A stretch of 16,904 nt of DNA from Streptosporangiaceae bacterium (GTDB taxonomy: Bacteria > Actinomycetota > Actinomycetes > Streptosporangiales > Streptosporangiaceae), in contig JASHTQ010000202.1 in NCBI GenBank assembly GCA_030040475.1, positions 1 through 16,904 of the forward strand, given 5' to 3'. Position numbers and translations under genes: made by a program. Below the pieces are notes generated by a model that saw nothing but the letters and a program-made list of their open reading frames with translations, was not told where the DNA came from and searched no databases. Shown here piece by piece: positions 1-8,119 of the stretch; position 1 is the stretch's first letter; every line of letters starts with the position of its first letter.

Positions 1-2118
1 CGCGGCCGCGTGCGCGATCGCGCGGACCTGCATCTCGGGCAGGCCGGGGATGACCAGGCCGAGCCGGACGCCGCGCAGGCCGAGCATCGGGTTCTGCTCG
101 TGCAGCCTGCGCACCGCGGCGAGCAGCTTGTGGTCCTTCTCGGTCGCCGCGTCGCCGGCCAGCGCGATCTTGACCGAGAGCTCGGTCAGGTCCGGCAGGA
201 ACTCGTGCAGCGGCGGGTCGATCAGCCGGATCGTCACCGGCAGGCCGTCCATCGCGTCGAGGATCTCGACGAAGTCGCCGCGCTGCAGCGGCTCGAGGGC
301 GTCAAGCGCGCGCTGGCGCTGCTCGTCGTCCTCGGCCAGGATGAGGTCCTCGACCAGCTGGCGGCGCTCGCCCAGGAACATGTGCTCGGTGCGGACCAGG
401 CCGACACCGCCCGCGCCGAACCTGCGGGCCCGCGCGCAGTCCGGGCCGTTGTCGGCGTTGGCGTGCACGCCGAGGCGGCGCGTTTGATCGGCGTGCACCA
501 TGATCGAGTGCACGGCCCTGATCAGGTCGTCGGCCTCGTCGGAGTGCGGGTGCAGCTCGCCCTCGAAGTAGCGGACCACCTCGGAGGAGACGACGGGCAC
601 CTCGCCAGAGTAGACGGCGCCGCTGGTGCCGTCGATCGAGAGCATGTCGCCCTCGTTGATGACGACGCCGCCCGGGGCGGTGAACGTGCGCGCCTTGGTG
701 TCCACGTCGAGCTCGTCGGCGCCGCAGACGCACGTCTTGCCCATGCCGCGGGCCACCACGGCGGCGTGGCTCGTCTTGCCGCCGCGGCTGGTCAGGATGC
801 CCTTGGCGGCGATCATGCCGTGCAGGTCGTCCGGGTTGGTCTCGCGCCGGACCAGGATCACGGCCTTCCCCTGATCGGCGAGCTCGACCGCGCGGGCGGA
901 GTCGAAGACGGCCTGGCCCACGGCCGCGCCGGGCGAGGCGCTGACGCCGGTGGCGATCTTGGTGACCTTGACGCTGGTGTCGAACCTGGGGAACATCAGC
1001 CGGGCGAGCTCCTCGCCGCTGACCCGCGACAGCGCCTCGTCCATGTCGATGAGGCCCTGGTCGACCAGCTGCATGGCGATGCGGAACGCCGCCGCCGCGG
1101 TGCGCTTGCCCACCCGGGTCTGCAGCATCCACAGCTTGCCGCGCTCGATCGTGAACTCGATGTCGCACAGGTCGCGGTAGTGGTTCTCCAGCGTCTGCAT
1201 GATCTGCATGAGCTGGTCATAGGAGGCCTTGTCGATCTGCTCGAGGTCCTGCAGCGGGACGGTATTCCTGATGCCGGCCACCACGTCCTCGCCCTGCGCG
1301 TTCTGCAGGTAGTCGCCGTAGACGCCCTGCGCGCCCGTGCCGGGATCCCTGGTGAAGGCCACCCCGGTGCCGGAGTCGAGGCCCAGGTTGCCGAACACCA
1401 TCGCGACCACGTTCACCGCCGTGCCGAGGTCGGCGGGGATACGCTCCTGGCGGCGGTACAGGATGGCCCGGTCGGCGTTCCAGGAGTTGAACACGGCCTT
1501 GATGGCCAGGTCCATCTGCTCCCTCGGGTCCTGCGGGAAGTCCCGGTTCGCGTACGTCTTGACGATGTCCTTGTAGGTCGCCACGAGGTTCTGCAGGTCC
1601 TCGGCGTCCAGGTCGACGTCGTTGCGGACGCCCTTGGCCCTCTTGGCCTCGTCGATGGCGTGCTCGAAGTGCTCGCCGTCGATGTCGAGCACGGTCTTGC
1701 CGAACATCTGGATCAGCCGCCGGTAGGAGTCCCAGGCGAACCGCTCGTTGCCTGCCTGCTTGGCCAGGCCCTGCACCGACTCGTCGGACAGGCCGATGTT
1801 CAGGACGGTCTCCATCATGCCAGGCATGGAGAACTTCGCCCCGGACCTGACGCTGACGAGCAGCGGGTCCGCCGGATCGCCGAGGCGCCGACCGATAGCG
1901 CCCTCGAGCCTGTCCAGGTGGGCGGCGATCTCCTCGTCGAGACCCTCGGGCGTGCTTCCCTGCTGCAGGTAGTAGCGGCAGGCCTCGGTGGTGATGGTGA
2001 ATCCGGGCGGGACCGGCAGGCCGATGTTGGTCATCTCGGCGAGGTTGGCTCCCTTGCCGCCGAGCAGATCCTTCAGGTCCTTGTTGCCCTCTGTGAAGTC
2101 ATAAACGAGCTTCGGCAC
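1..2118 (-). CDS. ppdK: Pyruvate, phosphate dikinase (3' end outside window)
   Basis: Interconverts pyruvate, ATP and phosphate with phosphoenolpyruvate, AMP and pyrophosphate through a phosphohistidine, in cytoplasmic carbon metabolism. The visible 706 codons read from a GTG start (VPKLVYDFTEG) that follows an AGGAG-type ribosome-binding site. The nucleotide-binding half carries the signature SVRSGAKFSMPGMMETVLN near residues 91-109. The swivelling phosphohistidine domain carries GGKTSHAAVVARGMGK, with the catalytic His at residue 451, close to His455 of the clostridial enzyme. The start of the PEP/pyruvate barrel (GAGGVGLVRTEHMF, then FLPDLTELSVKIALAG) is present. The family is about 870-900 residues, so roughly 170-190 C-terminal residues lie beyond the left edge. 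The upstream in-phase ATG-like triplet at 2141 is out of frame. It is divergent from the oxidoreductase gene at 2254. Identification is secure; the direction of the reaction in this organism is not shown by sequence. Confidence 0.96.
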   Translation of the reverse strand, partial: MPKLVYDFTEGNKDLKDLLGGKGANLAEMTNIGLPVPPGFTITTEACRYYLQQGSTPEGLDEEIAAHLDRLEGAIGRRLGDPADPLLVSVRSGAKFSMPGMMETVLNIGLSDESVQGLAKQAGNERFAWDSYRRLIQMFGKTVLDIDGEHFEHAIDEAKRAKGVRNDVDLDAEDLQNLVATYKDIVKTYANRDFPQDPREQMDLAIKAVFNSWNADRAILYRRQERIPADLGTAVNVVAMVFGNLGLDSGTGVAFTRDPGTGAQGVYGDYLQNAQGEDVVAGIRNTVPLQDLEQIDKASYDQLMQIMQTLENHYRDLCDIEFTIERGKLWMLQTRVGKRTAAAAFRIAMQLVDQGLIDMDEALSRVSGEELARLMFPRFDTSVKVTKIATGVSASPGAAVGQAVFDSARAVELADQGKAVILVRRETNPDDLHGMIAAKGILTSRGGKTSHAAVVARGMGKTCVCGADELDVDTKARTFTAPGGVVINEGDMLSIDGTSGAVYSGEVPVVSSEVVRYFEGELHPHSDEADDLIRAVHSIMVHADQTRRLGVHANADNGPDCARARRFGAGGVGLVRTEHMFLGERRQLVEDLILAEDDEQRQRALDALEPLQRGDFVEILDAMDGLPVTIRLIDPPLHEFLPDLTELSVKIALAGDAATEKDHKLLAAVRRLHEQNPMLGLRGVRLGLVIPGLPEMQVRAIAHAAA

Positions 2119-2253
2119 TTCCTGCTCCTCGCAGCGCACATGGTCTAGCAGACACCGTGTCTTGTATTCACTCGGGACTCTACCGGGTTCGGTGTATCTG
2201 GTGCGGCCGCGGCGTGCTACGCCGACGACTCAGACACCTGGTGAAATTGGGGC
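2119..2253. promoter_or_regulatory. Divergent ppdK / oxidoreductase promoter region
   Basis: This 135-base gap separates two divergent starts and must hold both promoters. The octamer CAGACACC occurs twice in the same orientation, at 2149-2156 and 2231-2238, one copy near each gene. The first copy is part of a 6-bp inverted repeat AGACAC-C-GTGTCT at 2150-2162. A TAGAGT hexamer on the minus strand could be a ppdK -10 element. No -35 element is convincing. Regulator identity is unknown. Confidence 0.35.
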
Positions 2254-3111
2254 ATGGACAAGACCACGATCGGGCTGCTGTATCCGGGCGAGATGGGGGC
2301 CGCGGTGGGGCGGTGCCTGGCGGAGGCCGGACATGAGGTGGTGTGGGCCGCGGCGGGGCGCAGCCCGGCCACGGCTGCCAGGGCCGGGGAGGCGGGGCTG
2401 ACGGCCGTGCCTGACGTGGCCGAGGTGGCCGGGCACGCGGACGTGGTGCTGTCGGTGTGCCCGCCGCATGCGGCGGTCGAGGTGGCCCGGGAGGTGAGCG
2501 CGGCCGGGTTCGGCGGCCTGTACGTGGACGCGAACGCGGTCTCGCCGGACACCGCGCGCGAGGTGGCCGGCCTCGTCGAGGCCGGCCGCGCGGCGTACGT
2601 GGACGGCGGAATCATCGGGACGCCGCCGATCGCGCCGGGGTTCATCAGGCTCTACCTGTCCGGCGCCCGGGCCGAGGAGATCGGCCGGCTGTTCGCCCGA
2701 ACCGAGGTGGACGCGCGGGTAATCGACGGCGGGGCGTTCGCGGCGGCGTCGGCGGTGAAGATGGCGTACGCGTCCTGGACCAAGGGCAGCGCGGCGCTGC
2801 TGCTCGCGGCGCGTGCGCTGGCGCGCACGCAGGGCGTGGAGGAGACCCTGCTCGCCGAGTGGGGAATCTCCCAGCCGAGCCTGGAGGCGCGGTCGGCCGG
2901 CTCGGCAAGGGCCGCCGCTGCCAAGGGCTGGCGCTGGGTCGCCGAGATGGAGGAGATCGCGGCCTCGATGGCCGCCGCGGGCCTCCCCGATGGTTTCCAC
3001 CTGGCCGCCGCCGAGGTCTACCGCCGCGCCCAGCATGCCGCCGACACCACGCCCGTCCTGGACGCAGTCCTGGCGGTTCTGGCTGGAAGCGGCGCCGGTA
3101 GTCAGGGATGA
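2254..3111 (+). CDS. NAD(P)-binding 6PGDH/HIBADH-like oxidoreductase with DUF1932-type C-terminus
   Basis: A predicted cytoplasmic dehydrogenase of 285 residues. The N-terminal Rossmann fold opens with IGLLYPGEMGAAVG (residues 6-19), the glycine-rich dinucleotide loop of the beta-hydroxyacid dehydrogenase superfamily, and continues with VVLSVCPPHAAVEVAREV and YVDANAVSPDTAREVA. The all-helical C-terminal half (SAVKMAYASWTKGSAALLL) resembles the DUF1932 domain of phosphogluconate-dehydrogenase-like proteins. Lys169 sits where the family's catalytic lysine is expected, but the Asn usual three or four residues later in 3-hydroxyisobutyrate dehydrogenases is absent, so the substrate cannot be assigned. 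The start is ATG after GGTGA and a G-run. It stands alone, divergent from ppdK and convergent with glyS. The substrate is unknown; the fold assignment is confident. Confidence 0.88.
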   Translation: MDKTTIGLLYPGEMGAAVGRCLAEAGHEVVWAAAGRSPATAARAGEAGLTAVPDVAEVAGHADVVLSVCPPHAAVEVAREVSAAGFGGLYVDANAVSPDTAREVAGLVEAGRAAYVDGGIIGTPPIAPGFIRLYLSGARAEEIGRLFARTEVDARVIDGGAFAAASAVKMAYASWTKGSAALLLAARALARTQGVEETLLAEWGISQPSLEARSAGSARAAAAKGWRWVAEMEEIAASMAAAGLPDGFHLAAAEVYRRAQHAADTTPVLDAVLAVLAGSGAGSQG

Positions 3112-3119
3112 CCGCGCTT

Positions 3120-3140
3120 GCCCAGGGAAGCACCCCGGGC
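3120..3140 (-). terminator. Probable glyS terminator hairpin
   Basis: On the minus strand, 48 bases past the glyS stop, GCCCGGGG-TGCTT-CCCTGGGC can form an 8-bp stem with one G-U pair and a 5-nt loop. No U-tract follows, as is common for actinomycete terminators. On the plus strand the stem has an A-C mismatch, so it would be weaker for the convergent oxidoreductase gene. Confidence 0.5.
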
Positions 3141-3187
3141 GAGCGGGATTGCTGTACGGCCAGGATCAGCCGGGGCGGCGCGGGGGG

Positions 3188-4576
<1,389 letters not shown>

Positions 4577-4717
4577 GAGAGGTCTCCATCCGGCTGGCGG
4601 TCGGCGGGCGCGACGGGCGCGATTCCCGTTCCGGCGTCCGTATCTGGCTTCGGTGTCCGCCGGAGACCCCTAGCTTAGGAGCTGCCGGCTGCTGCCGCGA
4701 ACCGATATCGGCTTGCA
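4577..4717 (-). promoter_or_regulatory. glyS upstream region with candidate -10
   Basis: The 141 bases between the DUF1906 gene stop and the glyS start contain a minus-strand TAAGCT hexamer near 4671-4676 that fits the TAnnnT -10 consensus, with TTCGCG about 18 bases upstream as a poor -35. A 10-bp perfect palindrome CCGATATCGG lies at 4702-4711, seven bases past the upstream gene's stop, and could be a terminator stem or a protein site. This is a weak assignment based on consensus alone. Confidence 0.3.
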
Positions 4718-6613
4718 TTATCCGGTGGTGGTCACTCCCTTGACGACCGGGCCATCGACGAGGTCTGAGTCGATGTCCAGCGTGATGCCGCCGACCTTTA
4801 CCAGGCGCGGGCCGGAATACTGCTTCGAGCGTTCGGTTACCGCCCATACGGCTGAGGTCATGTAGGGCGATCCGGTCAGGTTCTGCGCGTTATCCCAGAG
4901 CGCGAACCAGATGGCCTGCGGTTTGTCGAGCGCGTGGCCGGCCACCGTGGTCTTGGTCTGCAGGTCGGTGACGCCGGAGGCGGCGCTTGAGTAAACCCCG
5001 GATGTGTACCCTTGGGAATTCAGCTGCCTGGTCCAGGCGTCGAGGAAGGTCAGGACCGCGGTCACGCAGCTGGCCTGGGTCTCGTCGTAGGCCTCCATGT
5101 CGTAGTAAATTGGCGAGCCCTTGCCCAGGCCGAACGTATTCGCGTCGGAGATCGCATCGTTGGCGGCGGCGGTCCCCTCGGCCGCGGCCTGATTCGCGTT
5201 GATCTTCCCGCTGAAACCGTCGCACGGCGCCTGCAGGCCGACGTATATCGGCATCAGCGACCAGCCGATCGCCTCGGTTTGCTGCACCCAGTTCGCCGAC
5301 AGGTTGCCGTAATCACAGGCCATCTCCTCGCCGCCGATGTAGATGGCGGTGACCGAATAACTGGACCGCCAGGCCTGCATCGTCGCCATCGACGGCGCGG
5401 TGCAGGTGTCGAAGCCCTCCATGGCGCCGACCGGCGGGCCGACGGTGGCCGCCGGCGACGCGGACGGCGATACCGATGGGCTCGGCGACGGCGAGACACT
5501 GGGCGACGGGGAGACACTTGGTGACGGCGAGGCCGTCGGGGACGGGGACGTGCTGGGCGACGGCGTCACCTCGGGGGACGGCGATGCTTTGGGTGAGGGC
5601 GAGGCCTTCGGAGCCGTGGTCGCCTTGGGGGACGTGGTCGGCTTCGGGGACGTGGTCGGCTTGGGCTTCGGGGACGGGGACGCCTTGGGCGACGGGAAGT
5701 GCCTTGGGGGCGGGATCCTATTGGGGCCAGCGGAGGTCGTCGGCGATGGCGACGCCTGGGGCGAGGTCTGCGGTGACACCGCGGGCTCGGGGAGCGGGAG
5801 AGTCCATGGGACCGGGAGGCCTGAGATGGCTATGAGCCACTCGTACTCCCAGAGGTACGACGCGGCCGGGGAATTCGGCGTTATGGTGGCGGCCGACTCC
5901 GGACTGGTCCGCTTCGCCGAGTCGCCGGTTCGGGGAGCGGCCGTCTGCCTCGGGGCCGACGACTGCGTTCCGTGAGTCGGAGCCGGAGCCGGAGTCGCGG
6001 TGGGGCTCGCGGCCGGGGTCGGGCTGGCTGACGCGTCCGGGCCGAGCTCGTCCTGCTTGACGGTGGCCAGGATCTGCTCGACCTGGGAGACGTCGGCGCC
6101 GTAGGTGCCCGTGACCGCGGGGGCAGCAGACGGCATCGCGACGGCGAGCTCCTGGAGCGCCGCGTTCTGCATGATGGTGCCCGCCGTGGCGGACATGTCC
6201 GCGGTACCGTGCTGGGCCGGCAGCATCGCTTGCTGCCCGGTCTTCGCCGGCGTGAACTGCGCGGCAAGCCCGGCCGGCCCGCCGATGCTCACCGTCTGCG
6301 TTCTGCCGATCAGGCCGGCCGGGCACTGCTGGTTCGCACCTGGAGTGCCAACGTAAACGGCGTTAACGTCGTAGCGGACGCACTGCTTCGGGTCCTTATT
6401 CAGCCAGTACACCGGCCAACTTGCCGGGACGCTGATCTGATAGCCCTTGAACTCCACGGTCTTCGTGGCAGAGCCTGCGACCGGCTTGGTCATGGGTATG
6501 GCGGTGGTGCCGGTAAGGCTGGTATCGACAATGACAGCCTTATGCCCGATCCCGAACCCGATTCCCGCCAACGCGCATCCGCCGGCCACGGCAGCCGCTG
6601 CTATCCGACGCAT
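4718..6613 (-). CDS. Secreted DUF1906 (Rv2525c-like, glycoside-hydrolase-fold) protein with long Ser/Pro linker
   Basis: A predicted exported protein of 631 residues. The first 30 residues (MRRIAAAAVAGGCALAGIGFGIG) look like a Sec signal peptide or anchor; the Cys lies in GGC, a poor lipobox. Residues about 45-190 form an unassigned globular domain (VEFKGYQISVPASWPVYWL, a QCVRYDVNAVYVG strand, then QQCPAGL). About 275-397 is low-complexity SPSP/PKASP repeat, a typical extracellular spacer. The C-terminal about 230 residues begin GFDTC and contain IYIGGEE, LMPIYVGLQ and YYDMEAYD, matching DUF1906, a TIM-barrel glycosidase-like domain of mycobacterial and streptomycete secreted proteins. Candidate acids are Asp402, Asp505 and Glu507. 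ATG at 6613 is preferred over TTG at 6616 because it is spaced 5 bases from a G-run. An inverted repeat lies 54 bases upstream. The enzyme substrate is unknown; peptidoglycan is only a guess. Confidence 0.85.
   Translation of the reverse strand: MRRIAAAAVAGGCALAGIGFGIGHKAVIVDTSLTGTTAIPMTKPVAGSATKTVEFKGYQISVPASWPVYWLNKDPKQCVRYDVNAVYVGTPGANQQCPAGLIGRTQTVSIGGPAGLAAQFTPAKTGQQAMLPAQHGTADMSATAGTIMQNAALQELAVAMPSAAPAVTGTYGADVSQVEQILATVKQDELGPDASASPTPAASPTATPAPAPTHGTQSSAPRQTAAPRTGDSAKRTSPESAATITPNSPAASYLWEYEWLIAISGLPVPWTLPLPEPAVSPQTSPQASPSPTTSAGPNRIPPPRHFPSPKASPSPKPKPTTSPKPTTSPKATTAPKASPSPKASPSPEVTPSPSTSPSPTASPSPSVSPSPSVSPSPSPSVSPSASPAATVGPPVGAMEGFDTCTAPSMATMQAWRSSYSVTAIYIGGEEMACDYGNLSANWVQQTEAIGWSLMPIYVGLQAPCDGFSGKINANQAAAEGTAAANDAISDANTFGLGKGSPIYYDMEAYDETQASCVTAVLTFLDAWTRQLNSQGYTSGVYSSAASGVTDLQTKTTVAGHALDKPQAIWFALWDNAQNLTGSPYMTSAVWAVTERSKQYSGPRLVKVGGITLDIDSDLVDGPVVKGVTTTG
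5434..5780 (-). repeat. Ser-Pro/Lys-Pro low-complexity coding repeat
   Basis: Short degenerate units encoding SPSP, SPSV, PKAS and PKPT repeat for about 115 codons, forming the linker of the DUF1906 protein. On the plus strand this reads as repeated GGGGACG and GGCGACGG blocks. Such DNA can change length by slippage, so copy number may vary between strains. Confidence 0.8.
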
Positions 6614-6666
6614 CAATTCCCCCCGAAATTAACGCAGTCTCGTTGACCACTTGAAGCCCCGTGAGC

Positions 6667-6696
6667 GTACTAATGACCGAATTGGTTCATTAGTAC
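6667..6696. promoter_or_regulatory. Inverted repeat upstream of the DUF1906 gene (candidate operator)
   Basis: A perfect 10-bp inverted repeat, GTACTAATGA ... TCATTAGTAC, flanks a 10-base centre (CCGAATTGGT) that is itself partly symmetric. It lies 54 bases upstream of the DUF1906 ATG on the minus strand. The AT-rich arms and 20-bp centre-to-centre spacing suit a dimeric regulator. A hairpin role in an RNA cannot be excluded. Confidence 0.5.
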
Positions 6697-6740
6697 CATC
6701 CCAGCACACTGGCACCAGTAGCCTCCCCTAGTATTCACTA

Positions 6741-6756
6741 AGTTACGCACAGTTAC
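6741..6756. promoter_or_regulatory. Direct repeat AGTTAC with 10-bp period
   Basis: AGTTAC occurs at 6741-6746 and 6751-6756, one helical turn apart, 128 bases upstream of the DUF1906 start. Tandem hexamers one turn apart are a common activator-site layout, but two copies of a hexamer can be chance. Confidence 0.2.
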
Positions 6757-7147
6757 TAGAGCTAATCGCAAAGTATCGGCGTACGCTGGCGCTTGGGCCG
6801 GGCCAATCAGGCGCTCATGAAGAGCAGCGGACCTGGCATGATGGCTCGGGACTTAAGGTTTTTCGTGCCTATATTCGGGAGACCCGAGACGCTTCCCACG
6901 TGATTGGTGATTTTGCCGAGGCTGGCGGGATACGAGTGGGCAGTCAGGCGACGACCGCCGTAAGAGATCGCGGAAATGACGGGTTACGCGGAAGATCCGG
7001 TGGACCGGGATCCACCTTTTCTTCCACCAAACCCGGATCCTCCACGAAAACCCGCCCGCCTTGGGGACGATGCGCGACTAGCGTGTCGGAAGTGGCGAAT
7101 AGGGCCAGTGAGGATTTTCTGCACCGGCCGTGGTCGCGCCCGGCAGG

Positions 7148-7193
7148 ATCGTGGGTCTTTACTGCCCTTATAAGGGCAGTAAAGACCCACGAT
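7148..7193. repeat. 46-bp perfect palindrome
   Basis: The 23 bases ending TGCCCTTA at 7170 are the exact reverse complement of the 23 bases starting TAAGGGCA at 7171, with no spacer and no mismatch. The arms pair through ATCGTGGG / CCCACGAT at the ends. It lies 100 bases past the uppS stop, so an operon terminator is one reading, although no U-tract follows on either strand. Cruciform, protein-binding or mobile-element roles are alternatives. Confidence 0.9.
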
Positions 7194-7293
7194 AATGAAA
7201 ACACGTTCGAGCGGGCGGGGACAGGGTGGCCTGGGTTACGCGGCATGCCGCGGGGAGGCGCTTACTGTCGCCGCTTCGGGGAAGCGGACGTTG

Positions 7294-8118
7294 CTAGATG
7301 CCTGAAGCGGAAGGCTCGGGGGGCGAGGTGGGATTGGGCTCGGCGCCGCCGTAGCGGCGGTCGCGGCTGGCGTAGATCTCGCACGCGCGCCATAGGTCGC
7401 GGCGGTCGAAGTCGGGCCAGAGGGTGTCGAGGAAGACCAGTTCGGCGTAGGCGGACTGCCAGAGGAGGAAGTTGGACAGGCGCTGCTCGCCGGAGGACCT
7501 GACGAACAGATCGACCTCGGGGATGTCCGGTTCGTCCAGGTAGCGGGCGAACACCTTCTCGTTGATCTTCTCGGCACGGAGCTTTCCCGCGGTCACGTCG
7601 GCCGCGATGGCGGCCGCAGCGGCCGCAATCTCGGCGCGGCCGCCGTAGTTGACGCAAAACTGCAGCGTCAGCACGGAGTTGCCGGCCGAAAGGCGCTCGG
7701 CGTACTCCAGTTCGCTGATCACGCTGCGCCATAGCTTCGGCCGCCGGCCGGCCCAGCGGATCCGGACACCCATCTCGTTCAGCAGGTCGCGGCGGCGATG
7801 GATGACGTCGCGGTTGAAGCCCATCAGGAAGCGCACTTCGTCGGGTGACCGCCGCCAGTTCTCGGTCGAGAAGGCGTAGGCGGACAGGTAGGGAATGCCG
7901 AGTTCGATCGCGCCCATGATCACGTCGAGCAGAGAGGACTCGCCCTCCTTGTGACCCTCGGTCCTCGGCAGGCCGCGCTTGGCGGCCCAGCGCCCGTCGC
8001 CGTCCATCACCAGGGCCACGTGCCTCGGCACCAGCACCTGAGGTATGTCGGGCGGCTTGGCCCCGCTGGGATGCGGGTCGGGCGGGCGGACGACCGAGGG
8101 GGACGGCCCCTTTTTCAT
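7294..8118 (-). CDS. uppS: Cis-prenyltransferase (undecaprenyl/decaprenyl diphosphate synthase type)
   Basis: Condenses isopentenyl diphosphate units in Z configuration to build the polyprenyl diphosphate carrier of cell-wall glycans, at the inner face of the membrane. The 274-residue protein has family motifs in order: [24 protein letters not shown] (33-56) with the diphosphate-loop Asp39; [17 protein letters not shown] (83-99); [11 protein letters not shown] (154-164); [20 protein letters not shown] (203-222); and [20 protein letters not shown]. The loop normally reads MDGNGRWA; here the Asn is Asp41. The ATG lies one base past the recO stop with no clear ribosome-binding site, so translation is probably coupled to recO. 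It is last in the leuA-recO-uppS group. The acceptor and product chain length cannot be read from sequence. Confidence 0.95.
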   Translation of the reverse strand: MKKGPSPSVVRPPDPHPSGAKPPDIPQVLVPRHVALVMDGDGRWAAKRGLPRTEGHKEGESSLLDVIMGAIELGIPYLSAYAFSTENWRRSPDEVRFLMGFNRDVIHRRRDLLNEMGVRIRWAGRRPKLWRSVISELEYAERLSAGNSVLTLQFCVNYGGRAEIAAAAAAIAADVTAGKLRAEKINEKVFARYLDEPDIPEVDLFVRSSGEQRLSNFLLWQSAYAELVFLDTLWPDFDRRDLWRACEIYASRDRRYGGAEPNPTSPPEPSASGI

Positions 8119-8119
8119 C

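Larger units (their letters stand above)
6614..7293. other. 680-base non-coding interval between uppS and the DUF1906 gene
   Basis: No frame here has convincing coding character: the frames that stay open do so by running into or out of uppS, or lack start sites and codon bias. I found no tRNA cloverleaf. It holds the DUF1906 promoter side (6617-6760, comparatively AT-rich), a 46-bp palindrome, a 6-bp hairpin GGTGGA-CCGGGA-TCCACC near 6997-7014, and the 11-mer GGGTTACGCGG twice, at 6981-6991 and 7233-7243. The half nearest uppS could be a dispersed intergenic element, but this needs a genome search to show. Confidence 0.5.

Noticed and set aside
10..2148. 712-codon plus-strand open frame across ppdK
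   Set aside because: It is the antisense shadow of ppdK. Its translation is low-complexity Val/Leu/Asp/Gly/Arg and matches no fold, while the minus strand carries full PPDK motifs.
4577..4717. T-box riboswitch before glyS
   Set aside because: No T-box sequence, specifier loop or antiterminator could be found in this 141-base gap.
5434..5780. Tandem repeat as CRISPR or minisatellite element
   Set aside because: The units are degenerate, have no spacers, and encode an in-frame Ser/Pro linker.
7148..7193. 46-bp palindrome as a standard rho-independent terminator
   Set aside because: No T-tract follows on either strand and there is no loop between the arms, so I list it as a palindrome and leave the role open.
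6614..7293. tRNA or other RNA gene in the long gap
   Set aside because: No acceptor, T-arm or CCA pattern was found on either strand; only inverted repeats are present.
6900..7502. 200-codon plus-strand frame through the palindrome into uppS
   Set aside because: It overlaps the uppS 3' end in antisense, has no ribosome site and is Arg/Gly-rich; not a gene.
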